Below, piece by piece: positions 1-8,953 of a stretch of DNA of 64,000 nucleotides (the stretch's first letter is position 1; each line of letters opens with the position of its first letter). The notes beneath the pieces were generated by a model, which ran no database searches, was not told where the DNA came from, and saw nothing but the letters and a program-made list of their open reading frames with translations. Position numbers and translations under genes: made by a program. The stretch is from NCBI RefSeq assembly GCF_034353875.1, contig NZ_CP133784.1, positions 310,001 through 374,000 on the forward strand, in the 5' to 3' direction. Origin of the DNA: Pseudomonas sp. MH9.2 (GTDB taxonomy: Bacteria; Pseudomonadota; Gammaproteobacteria; Pseudomonadales; Pseudomonadaceae).

Positions 1-13
1 TGCGTGCTGAACC

Positions 14-3000
14 ATGACTACTGACGAAGAACAGCTCTACGGACCAAAAGTGGATCGGCTCCTGCACATTAGGAAGATCGAATCCTTGGGTAATCTTGTC
101 CTGCCCGTCTTTCCGATCACCCCATTGCCGACCACAGTGGCGGGCGGCGTGGTACAGGCGGATGACGCGGTATCGATCTACGTAGCCGCTTTGGAGGGGG
201 CCTTTCCGCGGCTGACGCGAAGCGTGGAGGATGTCTGTGGGCCAGCGCCCTGGATCGTGCGTAGTGCAGGCAACGAGGATCTGGCGGATAACATCAATGC
301 CGGCAGCTACGAGAGCCTGATCTGTCCCGACCCACAAGCGCTGATGCAGTGCATTGCCGCGGTCGCCATGAGTGGTTCGACCGAGCATGCACGACGGCAG
401 CTTGCACTTTCGGGGCATTACGATCATGTCGAGGCCATTCCATGCTTCGTACAGCCACTGCTGAAGATCGATGTCTCCGATGATGTCGATTACGATCATT
501 CGCCATATCTGGAAACGGAAGTTCTTGATCGCATGGAGGCTGTATGTAACGAGCTGATGCAGACGTTTGACTTCATAGCGATCGATTGCGAATGGGGCCT
601 CGAGACGACACTTGGCTTCGTGTCCGTGACCACCGTCATGCCGAGAAACCCTCGGTTGATGAACGTCGCGCATACTATCGGCTTCGGTTTCGCCAGCGCT
701 CAGAATACTGGCTCGCTAGCGACGACTTTGGTGTTGCGTCCGGCTTGCTCAGATCTTAGGCTTTGGCGCGGGCGCCATCTGCGCGCGACGACGGTGCGAC
801 GCTTGCATCTGCTGCAGGTGCGGCCAGCGTATCCTGATGATGCCTTTCGCGACCGTGATGTGTTGACCGATGTATGCCGTGAAACGTTGCTCGGGCGCTA
901 CGATGCAGTGGACGCCGGCTTGTTGATGCTGGGTGCACAATCCTCGGGCCGCGCATTGGTGGCACCGGATATCATGAGCGCTTGGCGCCGGTATCTTGCG
1001 CTCAGCGCACGGGAGCAGGCCGACGTCGCGGTGGTAATAGTGGACGAAGGCAGTGCGGAGGAGCACGCGGGTATCATGTTCCGTCAGCAGAAAATTACCT
1101 GCGTCAGGATGGACACTCGACGCATGCCAGCCGGAGCAGACTGTGTTGTATTTGACCGCGGCACCTGCATTCTCGGCGACTCGACGATGCTGCGATCCGT
1201 TCAGAGTGAGCGTTGCCGAGAGTTGGTGTTGCCCGACAACTGTGCTCTTGTCTTCACCGATGAGGTGCTGGCACCGGGCGGCGAGCTGACGCAAGACTGT
1301 ATCGAGGTCCTTTCCCAGTTGCGTCATCTGCCGATTGCGAAAGAAGTCATGGAGCGGCTGTTCGCCTGCACAGAACAGCCGATGCCGACAAGGTGGATGC
1401 AGCGCGCCGACGGCGTAGTGGAGTCACACTCTCTGCTCGCGGCAATCTGGCGGTCACAGAATCCAGGGTATGCTGACGAATGCTGCACGCTCACTGAATT
1501 TTCGAGGCATTACAAACGTGCCGTTCAAGTGTCACAGGGTGAGTCGCAGCACGAACTACGCACACTATTTGCGCTGACTTCCGTGATACACACGTTGGTC
1601 GCGAGTGGTGACCTTCGAATCGTCATGGCATTGCTCGACTGTGAAGCGGCGACGTCTTGGGTACCGCCGCAAACGTTGCGCCGCTTGCTCGATTCGGCCG
1701 CCGTGCAACTGACGGCGCTTCGGCGCGACAACGCCGTGTTGGTTCTTGAAAGCGTGACCTTCGTCAGGATGGAATGTGCGCGACTGCCGGTTTATGCGCT
1801 GGACGACGCCGTCTCCTACCTTGACGCATTGGCGCACGATCTTGAAGACGGCTTGTTTGTCGAGGCGATGGTATCCGTACGCTCATTGGAGTTGCCGATC
1901 GCAAGCGGGATCCTGATTATGCGGCAGGCTCTCAATAATCCCTCGGTCCTTGAGCCGGTGGATGCATTCCGGCAGTCAGTAGCGTCGTTTAGAGGCATTG
2001 TGTCGGGTGGCGACGCGACGACGCGGCTTCCTCAACAACTTAACGATGCCTATCTAACGCTCCGGGGAGCGCTGTACGAGGCAGGTCTGGCTAACGTCGC
2101 TGAGCAGATCAGAGGATCGCTAGTCGAAACGTACGACGCCTCATTGAAAGGGCTGCTAGGGCGCGCGGTGGAGGAGGGCGACGCTAGCAGCTACCGTCGC
2201 TACCTCATGGTGATGCAATCGTGGATCGGATTTCTGAGCATGGGATCGCTGTCTGAGCGCGATGCTGCAGTGCTTCAGCGCTTTCAAATTTGGCTGCGTC
2301 AGTGGACTGGTGAAGCGATCCCGGAGTCATTCGAGATACAGGGCCGCAACTGGCGGTTCGAGTTTGACGCCATTGTGGTTTCCTGCGGGACGCAGCAGCG
2401 GTATGAAAATCCGCACGTTCTACACAATCTCCTCCACCAATACTCCCTAGCGGGACTACGGCTTGATACGCTGGGGCTACCACGACGCGTACAAGCGCTC
2501 GAACACTTCTGCTCGACGTTTAGTAGTCGCTCGACGAAGGTTCTGCGTTTCGAGCGAGAGTTGCTCGAGATCCAGATTCCGATGGGAACGCACAAGGCGA
2601 GCTACGTGTTCACGCCGCGGCAGATCTCGGTAGAGTGGACGGAGCCGCCTGATTGCCCCGGGGGCGAAATCGCGCGGATCCTGGCGTTTGAGGTATTCCT
2701 GGATCGATTTCGCACTTGGATGTTCCCCGCACTGACGGTCCGGCGCGAGCAAGTGCTGGGTACCTGGACACTGTTCATCCGCCTCAACGCGCAAGGATCA
2801 GATCCCTGGGATTACGAGGATCTCAGGCACTTTGTGGTCGCCACGCGTTTGCTATTCGACGCCTCTTACGATTTCTCGTATGTCGCCAACGAAGCTGTCG
2901 ACGGCTTCGCCGAACGTTTCGATGGGCTGGAGTGGAAGGCGATACTCACCACGCTGGTACGGCATCGGGCGGTGATCGAGGACGCGTCGCAGTACGTTGC

Positions 3001-3721
3001 CTTGCACGCCCTGCCGATGTCGTCTACGGTCGCCGCGATAGCGCGCAGCCGACTCGTTCGTGGTCTGCTCTTGCGTTGTCTGCGCAGGGGGTTCGATTAT
3101 TGCCGGGGCTTAATTGACGGGTATGCGCACTGGCTGAATGAGGAGTCCAAGGACGATGGGCTGTGGTCCGATCGCTATGAGTCGCTCCGGCAGGCGAGCC
3201 TCTTCGTGGCAGCTAAGTGGCCAAGAGAGGCGCTTTCTGAACTTGCCGGGCGGGGCGTCTTCAATGTCGGCGATGACCTGATCGCAGCCTGCCTGTTCAA
3301 ACGCTCAGACCTGGCGGATGACCTCCGGCAAGTCGTGGCGGCAGGATCGTCAACGCTATCAGGAATGCAGGGGATGATCGTGCGGCATGCTCCCGAAATT
3401 GCTATGTCGGGCCGTGGCGCATTGCCCTTGGCTGCGCAACTGATCGGCACCGGAATTCGATTTCGCCGCGCGAAACATTTTTTAGTCGCTCGATTCGGCG
3501 ATTGCCTTGATCAGGACATATTGGCGGGTCTACTACGAGACTTGGACGCGGTTCCGTGGGGACATACCGCCGACGCTGAGCAGGCCATCCAGACGCAGAT
3601 ATTGATACGCGGGCCTGTCTGTCGATTTGAGCTAGAAAAAGGCATCGATTGGACGACGTTGGATTCCTGGTCGACGCTTGTGCAGAGGCGTCCCGCCTCC
3701 TTGGGGCCGACCGAGTGTTGA
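14..3721 (+). CDS. Large protein with PEP-synthase-like N-terminus and swivel domain, unknown C-terminus
   Basis: The protein has 1235 residues. Residues about 80-100 (VRSAGNED, then a GSYES-like stretch) match the nucleotide-binding loop of PEP synthase / pyruvate phosphate dikinase N-terminal domains. Residues 266-271 (LLQVRP) match the end of that domain. Residues 339-385 resemble the phosphohistidine swivel domain, with a GSAEEHAGI block that places the likely phosphorylated histidine at H351. The PEP/pyruvate TIM barrel that normally follows is not visible. Instead about 840 residues follow that I cannot assign, apparently mostly helical. The start lies 3 bases after a possible TGA of an upstream gene outside the window and has no clear ribosome site, which suggests translational coupling. 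I infer an ATP-dependent phosphotransfer role, but the acceptor is unknown. Its placement at the edge of an otherwise core-like region would fit an accessory gene. I am sure it is a gene and moderately sure of the N-terminal fold. Confidence 0.8.
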   Translation: MTTDEEQLYGPKVDRLLHIRKIESLGNLVLPVFPITPLPTTVAGGVVQADDAVSIYVAALEGAFPRLTRSVEDVCGPAPWIVRSAGNEDLADNINAGSYESLICPDPQALMQCIAAVAMSGSTEHARRQLALSGHYDHVEAIPCFVQPLLKIDVSDDVDYDHSPYLETEVLDRMEAVCNELMQTFDFIAIDCEWGLETTLGFVSVTTVMPRNPRLMNVAHTIGFGFASAQNTGSLATTLVLRPACSDLRLWRGRHLRATTVRRLHLLQVRPAYPDDAFRDRDVLTDVCRETLLGRYDAVDAGLLMLGAQSSGRALVAPDIMSAWRRYLALSAREQADVAVVIVDEGSAEEHAGIMFRQQKITCVRMDTRRMPAGADCVVFDRGTCILGDSTMLRSVQSERCRELVLPDNCALVFTDEVLAPGGELTQDCIEVLSQLRHLPIAKEVMERLFACTEQPMPTRWMQRADGVVESHSLLAAIWRSQNPGYADECCTLTEFSRHYKRAVQVSQGESQHELRTLFALTSVIHTLVASGDLRIVMALLDCEAATSWVPPQTLRRLLDSAAVQLTALRRDNAVLVLESVTFVRMECARLPVYALDDAVSYLDALAHDLEDGLFVEAMVSVRSLELPIASGILIMRQALNNPSVLEPVDAFRQSVASFRGIVSGGDATTRLPQQLNDAYLTLRGALYEAGLANVAEQIRGSLVETYDASLKGLLGRAVEEGDASSYRRYLMVMQSWIGFLSMGSLSERDAAVLQRFQIWLRQWTGEAIPESFEIQGRNWRFEFDAIVVSCGTQQRYENPHVLHNLLHQYSLAGLRLDTLGLPRRVQALEHFCSTFSSRSTKVLRFERELLEIQIPMGTHKASYVFTPRQISVEWTEPPDCPGGEIARILAFEVFLDRFRTWMFPALTVRREQVLGTWTLFIRLNAQGSDPWDYEDLRHFVVATRLLFDASYDFSYVANEAVDGFAERFDGLEWKAILTTLVRHRAVIEDASQYVALHALPMSSTVAAIARSRLVRGLLLRCLRRGFDYCRGLIDGYAHWLNEESKDDGLWSDRYESLRQASLFVAAKWPREALSELAGRGVFNVGDDLIAACLFKRSDLADDLRQVVAAGSSTLSGMQGMIVRHAPEIAMSGRGALPLAAQLIGTGIRFRRAKHFLVARFGDCLDQDILAGLLRDLDAVPWGHTADAEQAIQTQILIRGPVCRFELEKGIDWTTLDSWSTLVQRRPASLGPTEC

Positions 3722-4008
3722 TTTACCGTGCGGACCCGAGACCCTGTGCCGAAATTCGTCTTGGTCTGAAATGGAGATTTCCGGCTTAGCGAATCGAGTT
3801 CTCGTTTGCAAGTTGGCCGTACCGTCGCGAATGACGGCAATGTCTTGCTTGTCTCATGTTTGCACTGCGGGTGGACCGTGGGAACGACTGCACCTTGCAG
3901 CCATTGATTCGACAATGTTCACACGCAACCTCACATAAGCCGGGATCGAAGACATTGCAGAACCTCCTACAGGGTTCTGCAGTGTTTTCGGAGACACGTT
4001 ATTTCATG
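3722..4008. other. Non-coding spacer between the large gene and the fap region
   Basis: Apart from the hairpin listed separately, no convincing gene is present. Small ORFs cross this stretch on both strands, but they lack ribosome sites and look like chance readings. It may be the edge of an accessory segment. I see no direct repeats or attachment site that would prove it. Confidence 0.4.
3952..3985. terminator. Hairpin downstream of the large PEP-synthase-like gene
   Basis: A perfect 9-bp stem (3956-3964 with 3973-3981) extends to 12 pairs if one G-U pair is allowed, around an 8-base loop. GTGTTTTC follows on the plus strand. It may end transcription from either side, but the T-run is short. 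Confidence 0.45.
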
Positions 4009-4275
4009 TTACTCAGGCATGGTCCAAGGCATCAGGCGGTAGCCTTCCTGACTGATTTCTGCCCGGGCTTGCTCCAGCAGACTTTCCAGTTGAACAGGGT
4101 CACTATAGGTGCTGCTTGGGATCTGTTTGCGCCCGATTCGGGTATTGGTGCGGTCGATGACGGTCAGGCTCAGCTCGCCGTTACCGTCTTGCGGTGCCCA
4201 AGCGACGCATTGAAAGGGTTCGAAGGCATGACCCGCGATCAAAAGAGCTTCGTTAAAGCGCAGTGGGGTGTTCAT
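4009..4275 (-). CDS. Hypothetical protein, 88 aa
   Basis: A small soluble protein with no signal peptide or membrane segment and no motif I recognise. It reads as normal coding sequence (balanced composition, a complete ORF from ATG to stop). GAGAAACGCTC precedes the ATG and can serve as a ribosome site. It is transcribed away from the sigma-54 regulator gene, so the two share the spacer at 4276-4655. Function unknown. Confidence 0.6.
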   Translation of the reverse strand: MNTPLRFNEALLIAGHAFEPFQCVAWAPQDGNGELSLTVIDRTNTRIGRKQIPSSTYSDPVQLESLLEQARAEISQEGYRLMPWTMPE

Positions 4276-4655
4276 GAGCGTTTCTCTCCGTGCCCAAATA
4301 AATTCAATCGCCGCCGAGGGGTGGGCTTACCGTTCGGCTGGTTACTTGTACTGATGATGCAAGAGGTCAGATAAGTCACAATAGTCTGTCGATAATTTAA
4401 TAATTCCCTACCAACGGTACCCCTTGCCGCTTGCGGCCTGCCGCGCATCGCCGACGACTGTGTGGAGCAAAGTCAGTGCGCATAATTAGTAGACTGAATA
4501 ATTGAATGAACCACCTGATTTTTTTAGTTCTTTTTGGAATGACGCTTATAGTTAAACGGTACAAGCGTGTGTCAAATTTTTGCTAATGTAACAGCCAGCT
4601 TTGCCAACTTACTGTTTATAAAACGATTTCTAAATATTGGCGCCAAGGAACCTCT
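4276..4655. promoter_or_regulatory. Divergent, AT-rich spacer upstream of the sigma-54 regulator
   Basis: About 380 bases without a gene, clearly richer in A+T than its surroundings from about 4480 onward. It should hold the promoters of the small minus-strand gene and the plus-strand regulator. I cannot fix a specific -35/-10 pair by eye. AAGGA about 8 bases before 4656 is the regulator's ribosome site. Confidence 0.4.
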
Positions 4656-5981
4656 ATGCATGAATCGGCTCCACTACGTCGCCTATTGGTCGTCGACCCT
4701 TGCGATGATTGCCATCGTTTGATTCCCGCACTCCGTGAGGCTGGCTGGGACGTGCACAGCAGTACCCTTGAGTTAGCCGCAGAGCAAACCTGCGACGTTG
4801 GTTTGATCCGTCTGATGCCTTACCACGTTGAACACCCTGAAGCAGTCAAGGAGTTGATCAGCCGCAGTAATACTGAATGGATTGCGGTGCTCAGTCCCGA
4901 TGAGTTACGTCTGCAAAAGGTGGGTGATTTTGTTTGTGAGTGGTTTTTCGACTTCCATACCCTGCCGTTCGATGTTTCAAGGGTGCAAGTAACCCTCGGC
5001 CGCGCGTATGGCATGGCGAGACTTCGCGGGCAGGGAGCGGCCCATGTCCATGAGCCTGAACATGAGCTGTTGGGCGAAAGCCGCCCGATTCGTGAATTAC
5101 GCAAGTTATTGAGCAAGCTGGCGCCGACCGAGTCTCCAGTTCTGATTCGGGGGGAGAGTGGCACCGGCAAAGAACTGGTAGCCCGGACCTTGCACCAGCA
5201 GTCCCAACGCAAAGGCAAGCCGTTCGTTGCGATCAACTGCGGCGCCATTCCTGAACATTTGATTCAGTCCGAGCTGTTCGGTCATGAGAAAGGCGCTTTT
5301 ACGGGCGCCCATCAGCGCAAGATCGGACGAATCGAAGCCGCCAATGGCGGGACTCTGTTCCTTGATGAGATCGGCGACCTGCCACTGGAATTACAGGCCA
5401 ATCTGCTGCGGTTTCTCCAGGAAAAACATATCGAGAGAGTCGGCGGGCGTGATCCGATCGCCGTTGACGTTCGTGTGTTGGCCGCCACCCACGTCGACCT
5501 TGAAGCGGCTATTCGCCAAGGGCGGTTTCGTGAAGATCTGTATTACCGCCTGAATGTCTTGCAAGTGGTCACCGCACCTTTGCGTGAGCGGTACGGAGAT
5601 CTGGCGATGTTGGCCAATCATTTCGCCCACGTCTACAGTCAGGAAACCGGCCGTCGCCCACGTAGTTTCAGTCAGGATGCGCTGGTCGCGATGGGCAAGC
5701 ATGACTGGCCCGGTAACGTTCGCGAGTTGGCTAATCGGGTACGGCGTGGCTTGGTATTGGCCGAGGGGCGACAAATCGAGGCCGCCGACCTGGGGCTGGT
5801 CGGCAACCAGGAGGTCACTGCCGCCATGGGCACCCTTGATGATTATAAGTCCCGTGCGGAGCGTCAGGCATTGTGTGATGTGTTGACTCGTCACAGCGAT
5901 AACCTGAGTGTTGCCGCCAAAGTATTGGGTGTGTCGCGGCCGACTTTTTACAGATTGCTGCACAAACATCAGATTCGCTGA
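4656..5981 (+). CDS. Sigma-54-dependent transcriptional activator, VpsR-like, linked to fap
   Basis: A 441-residue enhancer-binding protein in three parts. Residues 1-125 form a receiver-like domain that lacks the usual phospho-acceptor Asp (the equivalent strand reads GLIRLMP). Residues about 138-370 are the AAA+ sigma-54 interaction domain, with Walker A GESGTGKE at 166-173, the sigma-54 contact loop GAFTGA at 213-218 and Walker B LFLDEIG at 234-240. Residues 400-441 are a Fis-type helix-turn-helix. The degenerate receiver is typical of VpsR/FleQ-like activators, which respond to cyclic-di-GMP or protein partners rather than a kinase; that mode is inferred here. It converges on the fap operon, whose upstream region carries a sigma-54 promoter, so activation of fap is the obvious hypothesis. 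Confidence 0.9.
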   Translation: MHESAPLRRLLVVDPCDDCHRLIPALREAGWDVHSSTLELAAEQTCDVGLIRLMPYHVEHPEAVKELISRSNTEWIAVLSPDELRLQKVGDFVCEWFFDFHTLPFDVSRVQVTLGRAYGMARLRGQGAAHVHEPEHELLGESRPIRELRKLLSKLAPTESPVLIRGESGTGKELVARTLHQQSQRKGKPFVAINCGAIPEHLIQSELFGHEKGAFTGAHQRKIGRIEAANGGTLFLDEIGDLPLELQANLLRFLQEKHIERVGGRDPIAVDVRVLAATHVDLEAAIRQGRFREDLYYRLNVLQVVTAPLRERYGDLAMLANHFAHVYSQETGRRPRSFSQDALVAMGKHDWPGNVRELANRVRRGLVLAEGRQIEAADLGLVGNQEVTAAMGTLDDYKSRAERQALCDVLTRHSDNLSVAAKVLGVSRPTFYRLLHKHQIR

Positions 5982-6000
5982 TGTGTTCAACTCCCTCCTA

Positions 6001-6028
6001 AAAAACCCGCGATCATCGCGGGTTTTTT
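6001..6028. terminator. Bidirectional terminator between the sigma-54 regulator and fapF
   Basis: CCCGCGA and TCGCGGG form a perfect 7-bp stem with a TCA loop, flanked by five A on the left and six T on the right. It works in both directions and separates the convergent regulator gene from the end of the fap operon. Confidence 0.93.
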
Positions 6029-6051
6029 AGTTGAGGCGGCGGACAAAGGGA

Positions 6052-7362
6052 TCAGAAGTAGTACGGGAATTTCAGGCTGAAGGTAAAGTTCGGCGCATCG
6101 TTGGTCAGGCCAATGGAAAGATTGGGCACGATGGTCAGTTTGTCTGATACAGCCATGGTCATGCCAATGTTGAAGTACCCCGCATTGGCATCACTGTTGC
6201 TGACTGTTTGCCATCCCTGGCCTTGCTGCTGGATCTTGCTTTTCATCGCGATGAGATCAGACACCGAAAACGACATGCTCATTTTCTCGTTCAGGGCGAA
6301 GGCAATACCGGCCCCCACTTGGAACGTATCGCCCAGTTTGACGTTGCCTGGGACCTTAGTGCCTTGAGTGGGGCTGATATCGCCGAATGACTCTTCCATG
6401 TTGTAGGTATAAGCGATGCTGCCGAACAGGACCGCAGGGTCGATGGTTTTGATCAGAGAGAGGCCCGGTGTCAATGACCATACGCCATTGCCGGTTGGTA
6501 GACTTTCAGGTGTCGAGAGGTTGTCGTTCTGACTGGACGTATGCAACTTGATGCCATAGGGCTCTTTGCCGGTAGGCGCCTTTAGACGCAGGGTAAAGAT
6601 CGCATCCGGCGTGTCGGCGGTTTCATCAAGAAACTTATAGGCGATCCCGGCGTTGATATCACCCAAGGTCGGATCACGTTTTTCGCTGACTTCGGATATC
6701 TGACTTGTCGAGTTGCCAGCACCGGATGAAGAGTAGGTGGTATCCCGGTAAATAACGGGTACGTTGAGATCGACTTGCCAACGCTGGTCGAAGTTGTAGC
6801 GTCCGGTCAAGTCCAGGGTCCAGTTGTCGGCCTTGATCTTGTCGATACCGATATTGCCCAGAAAAATCGAATCCAGTGCCAGAAAACCATTAAGGATCAG
6901 TTGATTAGTGTCGTAGTGGGCATAGGTTATGCCGGTTTCCAGGCTGAACTTACCCCCACCAAAAAAACCGCTGGCTTCGTCGTACAGGTTGCTCACGCTT
7001 TGTGCCGGTTGCGAGTCATCTTTAAGTGCCTGACCGTAAGAGCTGCCTGTCCCCGTCGCACGGCCATCGCTGCTGGCAACGGCAACACCGCTGCCCTTAT
7101 TTGCAGGATTTGCAGGGGTCGCCGGCGAGCGCACCAGTCGTTTGGGCTGAGGCGTCGCTGGCTGATCTTCAACTTGGCGGACCCGCTGTTCAAGCACCAT
7201 CAGTGCCTTTTGTTGCACATCGTAGCGTTGTTTCAACTCAAGAAGTTCTTGCTTCAATGTCTCGACATCAGTGTCTGCTGCCTGGGTAAATGTCGCGGGC
7301 AACAGCGCACTCAAACAAACAACCGCGCGAAACGAGAACGAACGATACATAAGAGTAGCCAT
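6052..7362 (-). CDS. fapF: FapF, outer-membrane secretion pore for functional amyloid
   Basis: The last gene of the operon, 436 residues. Residues 1-28 form a signal peptide. Residues about 33-68 are a heptad-rich coiled coil ([15 protein letters not shown]...), as in the periplasmic plug of FapF. A Pro/Ala/Ser linker follows, then a beta-rich C-terminal barrel of about 270 residues ending in a terminal aromatic (FPYYF), the outer-membrane assembly signal. FapF family proteins form trimeric barrels that export FapB, FapC and FapE. The start is uncertain: Met5 (7350) is an alternative, because AGGG abuts the first ATG. It ends 24 bases from a strong bidirectional terminator. Confidence 0.93.
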   Translation of the reverse strand: MATLMYRSFSFRAVVCLSALLPATFTQAADTDVETLKQELLELKQRYDVQQKALMVLEQRVRQVEDQPATPQPKRLVRSPATPANPANKGSGVAVASSDGRATGTGSSYGQALKDDSQPAQSVSNLYDEASGFFGGGKFSLETGITYAHYDTNQLILNGFLALDSIFLGNIGIDKIKADNWTLDLTGRYNFDQRWQVDLNVPVIYRDTTYSSSGAGNSTSQISEVSEKRDPTLGDINAGIAYKFLDETADTPDAIFTLRLKAPTGKEPYGIKLHTSSQNDNLSTPESLPTGNGVWSLTPGLSLIKTIDPAVLFGSIAYTYNMEESFGDISPTQGTKVPGNVKLGDTFQVGAGIAFALNEKMSMSFSVSDLIAMKSKIQQQGQGWQTVSNSDANAGYFNIGMTMAVSDKLTIVPNLSIGLTNDAPNFTFSLKFPYYF

Positions 7363-7395
7363 CCCTGTGAGCTGTTTTATGAATCAGAGCGTAGA

Positions 7396-8142
7396 TCAAT
7401 AACCCGCAGACCGGAGGTTCTTTAATTGATCCAGATTACAATTCAGCGTACCAGTGGAGGGTAAGTCGTTGCGTAGCACAATATTCAATTGCGTCAAGTT
7501 TTGAACTTGATTACTCGTCCCTATTAGATTGGTCGCCTGCAGAACACCGCCTGCGGCAATACGTTGCATCGAGTCGCCCTGGTTATTGCCGGCCTGAATG
7601 GCCAATTGCACGCCACCATTGCTGGACGAAATCGTCAGGTTGCCAGCGCGGTTGGCCTCCGTGATCGTTGCGCCGCTGGTCAATACCTGACCCTGGTTTG
7701 CGGTTAGAGCTGGCGCCAGGCCGTTCTGCTGGACGTTGATAGCAACGTTGTTACTGGCACTGTTACCGTCGCCAGCAGTGCGTGTACTTTGCGTCACGCC
7801 CTGATTAGCGGTGAGTCCTCCACCCCCAGTGATTGAGCCGGTACCGTCAGTAGACGTTGACCCATTCCCCTTTTGGTTGATGAGTGACACATAAAATTGC
7901 GGCTTTATCGTGTTTTGTTGCATGTGCAGTGTGGTTTGTGCGCCGAGTACATCGCCCGCGGCATTTTGCCAAGTACTGGTCATGGTCATGCCGAAATAAA
8001 CAATGCGGTCCGGCATCACATAACGACCGCGTAACTGGGCCAATTCTTGATCCTTGAGTTCTATGGGCTTTAAGACCGACGTGGCATACGTCGGCAGGCT
8101 AGCAACCATGCAGGCAGCAGCCAGCCAGTGGTGGATTTTCAT
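7396..8142 (-). CDS. fapE: FapE, minor amyloid component / export-associated protein
   Basis: A 248-residue secreted protein with a signal peptide at residues 1-20 (cleavage near TYA). Its N-terminal part carries LKPIELKDQELAQLRGRY. The middle and C-terminal parts are Gln/Asn/Gly/Thr-rich, with repeated NQG and NNQGD patterns resembling the amyloid subunits. Position between fapD and fapF, length and composition all fit FapE, a minor component found on mature fibrils. A ribosome site, GGGAG, lies about 8 bases before the ATG. The precise function is not evident from sequence. Confidence 0.9.
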   Translation of the reverse strand: MKIHHWLAAACMVASLPTYATSVLKPIELKDQELAQLRGRYVMPDRIVYFGMTMTSTWQNAAGDVLGAQTTLHMQQNTIKPQFYVSLINQKGNGSTSTDGTGSITGGGGLTANQGVTQSTRTAGDGNSASNNVAINVQQNGLAPALTANQGQVLTSGATITEANRAGNLTISSSNGGVQLAIQAGNNQGDSMQRIAAGGVLQATNLIGTSNQVQNLTQLNIVLRNDLPSTGTLNCNLDQLKNLRSAGY

Positions 8143-8169
8143 GTGCGGCTCCCTTTTGCCCTTTTATTA

Positions 8170-8856
8170 TTAGAAGAAATCACTTTGCAAAAAGCCAAAC
8201 TCCATTAACTCCGCATCCTTGACCGGGTTAAAGGTATCCACGCGACCTCTGGCAGTTAATGGCAACGGCGGATCCAGCAGGGCATTATGTTTGTCATACC
8301 CAGGCCCGATGATCGCGAAAATGATGCCGTTCCAGCCTTTGGTGAAGTCTTCACGGGAATAGCGTTTGTGGCCGAGCACGGGATCACCGATGTACACCCA
8401 ATTCTTCTCAGTCTTTTGCAGCACGACGAAATGCTTATAGCCGCGAATGTCCATCAGCACCACGACCGGAATGGTCAGGCGGTCCAGGCTTTCCGAAGGA
8501 ATTCGGTAGCCACGGGCACGCATGCCGATGCTTTCGACGTAGCGTTTCATATCGAGCATGGAGAAACCCTGTGTACGCACAAGGTCCTGGTCCGCAGTGA
8601 GCAGCATGCCTTCGATAAGCTGGTTCTCGGTCACGTCCAGCCAGTAGGCCTGACGCAACACTGTCGCCAGCGCGGCAGCGCCACAGCTGAAGTCAGTTTT
8701 TTGTTCCACCAGATCGCTAAAACGCCGTTCGCGCATGCTCTGAACGTGCTTGTAGACTAGATTGGCACCCGGCAAACCGGGAACCGCCATTTGACCTGCT
8801 TGTGACAGGCCGGCAATCAATAACAGGCAGAAGAGGGCGATACTGCGCATGATCAT
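8170..8856 (-). CDS. fapD: FapD, periplasmic C39-family cysteine peptidase
   Basis: A 228-residue exported protein with a signal peptide (residues 1-20) and a C39 peptidase-like fold. The expected catalytic set is present: Gln52 and Cys58 in EQKTDFSCG, His142 in GYKHFVVL and Asp158 in IGDPVLG. C39 domains usually cleave double-glycine leaders in ABC exporters, but here the domain stands alone, as in other fap operons. It is thought to process or quality-control Fap proteins. Met3 (8850) is an alternative start with better spacing from AAGG. A stem-loop lies between fapC and this gene. Confidence 0.92.
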   Translation of the reverse strand: MIMRSIALFCLLLIAGLSQAGQMAVPGLPGANLVYKHVQSMRERRFSDLVEQKTDFSCGAAALATVLRQAYWLDVTENQLIEGMLLTADQDLVRTQGFSMLDMKRYVESIGMRARGYRIPSESLDRLTIPVVVLMDIRGYKHFVVLQKTEKNWVYIGDPVLGHKRYSREDFTKGWNGIIFAIIGPGYDKHNALLDPPLPLTARGRVDTFNPVKDAELMEFGFLQSDFF

Positions 8857-8915
8857 TACGCCTTGGACGTTTGAGTCTCTTTAGCAAAGTAAGACTTCCA
8901 ACAACGCTTGGGAAA

Positions 8916-8939
8916 AGGGGTTCTCTTGCGAGAACCCCT
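8916..8939 (-). terminator. Intra-operon stem-loop between fapC and fapD
   Basis: A perfect 10-bp stem AGGGGTTCTC / GAGAACCCCT with a 4-base loop lies between the fapC stop and the fapD start. On the transcribed strand it is followed by TTTTCCC. It could act as a partial terminator, or shield the 3' end of the fapABC message, so that the major fibril subunit is made in excess of the export and processing proteins. Confidence 0.8.
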
Positions 8940-8953
8940 GATTACCGTCGCGC

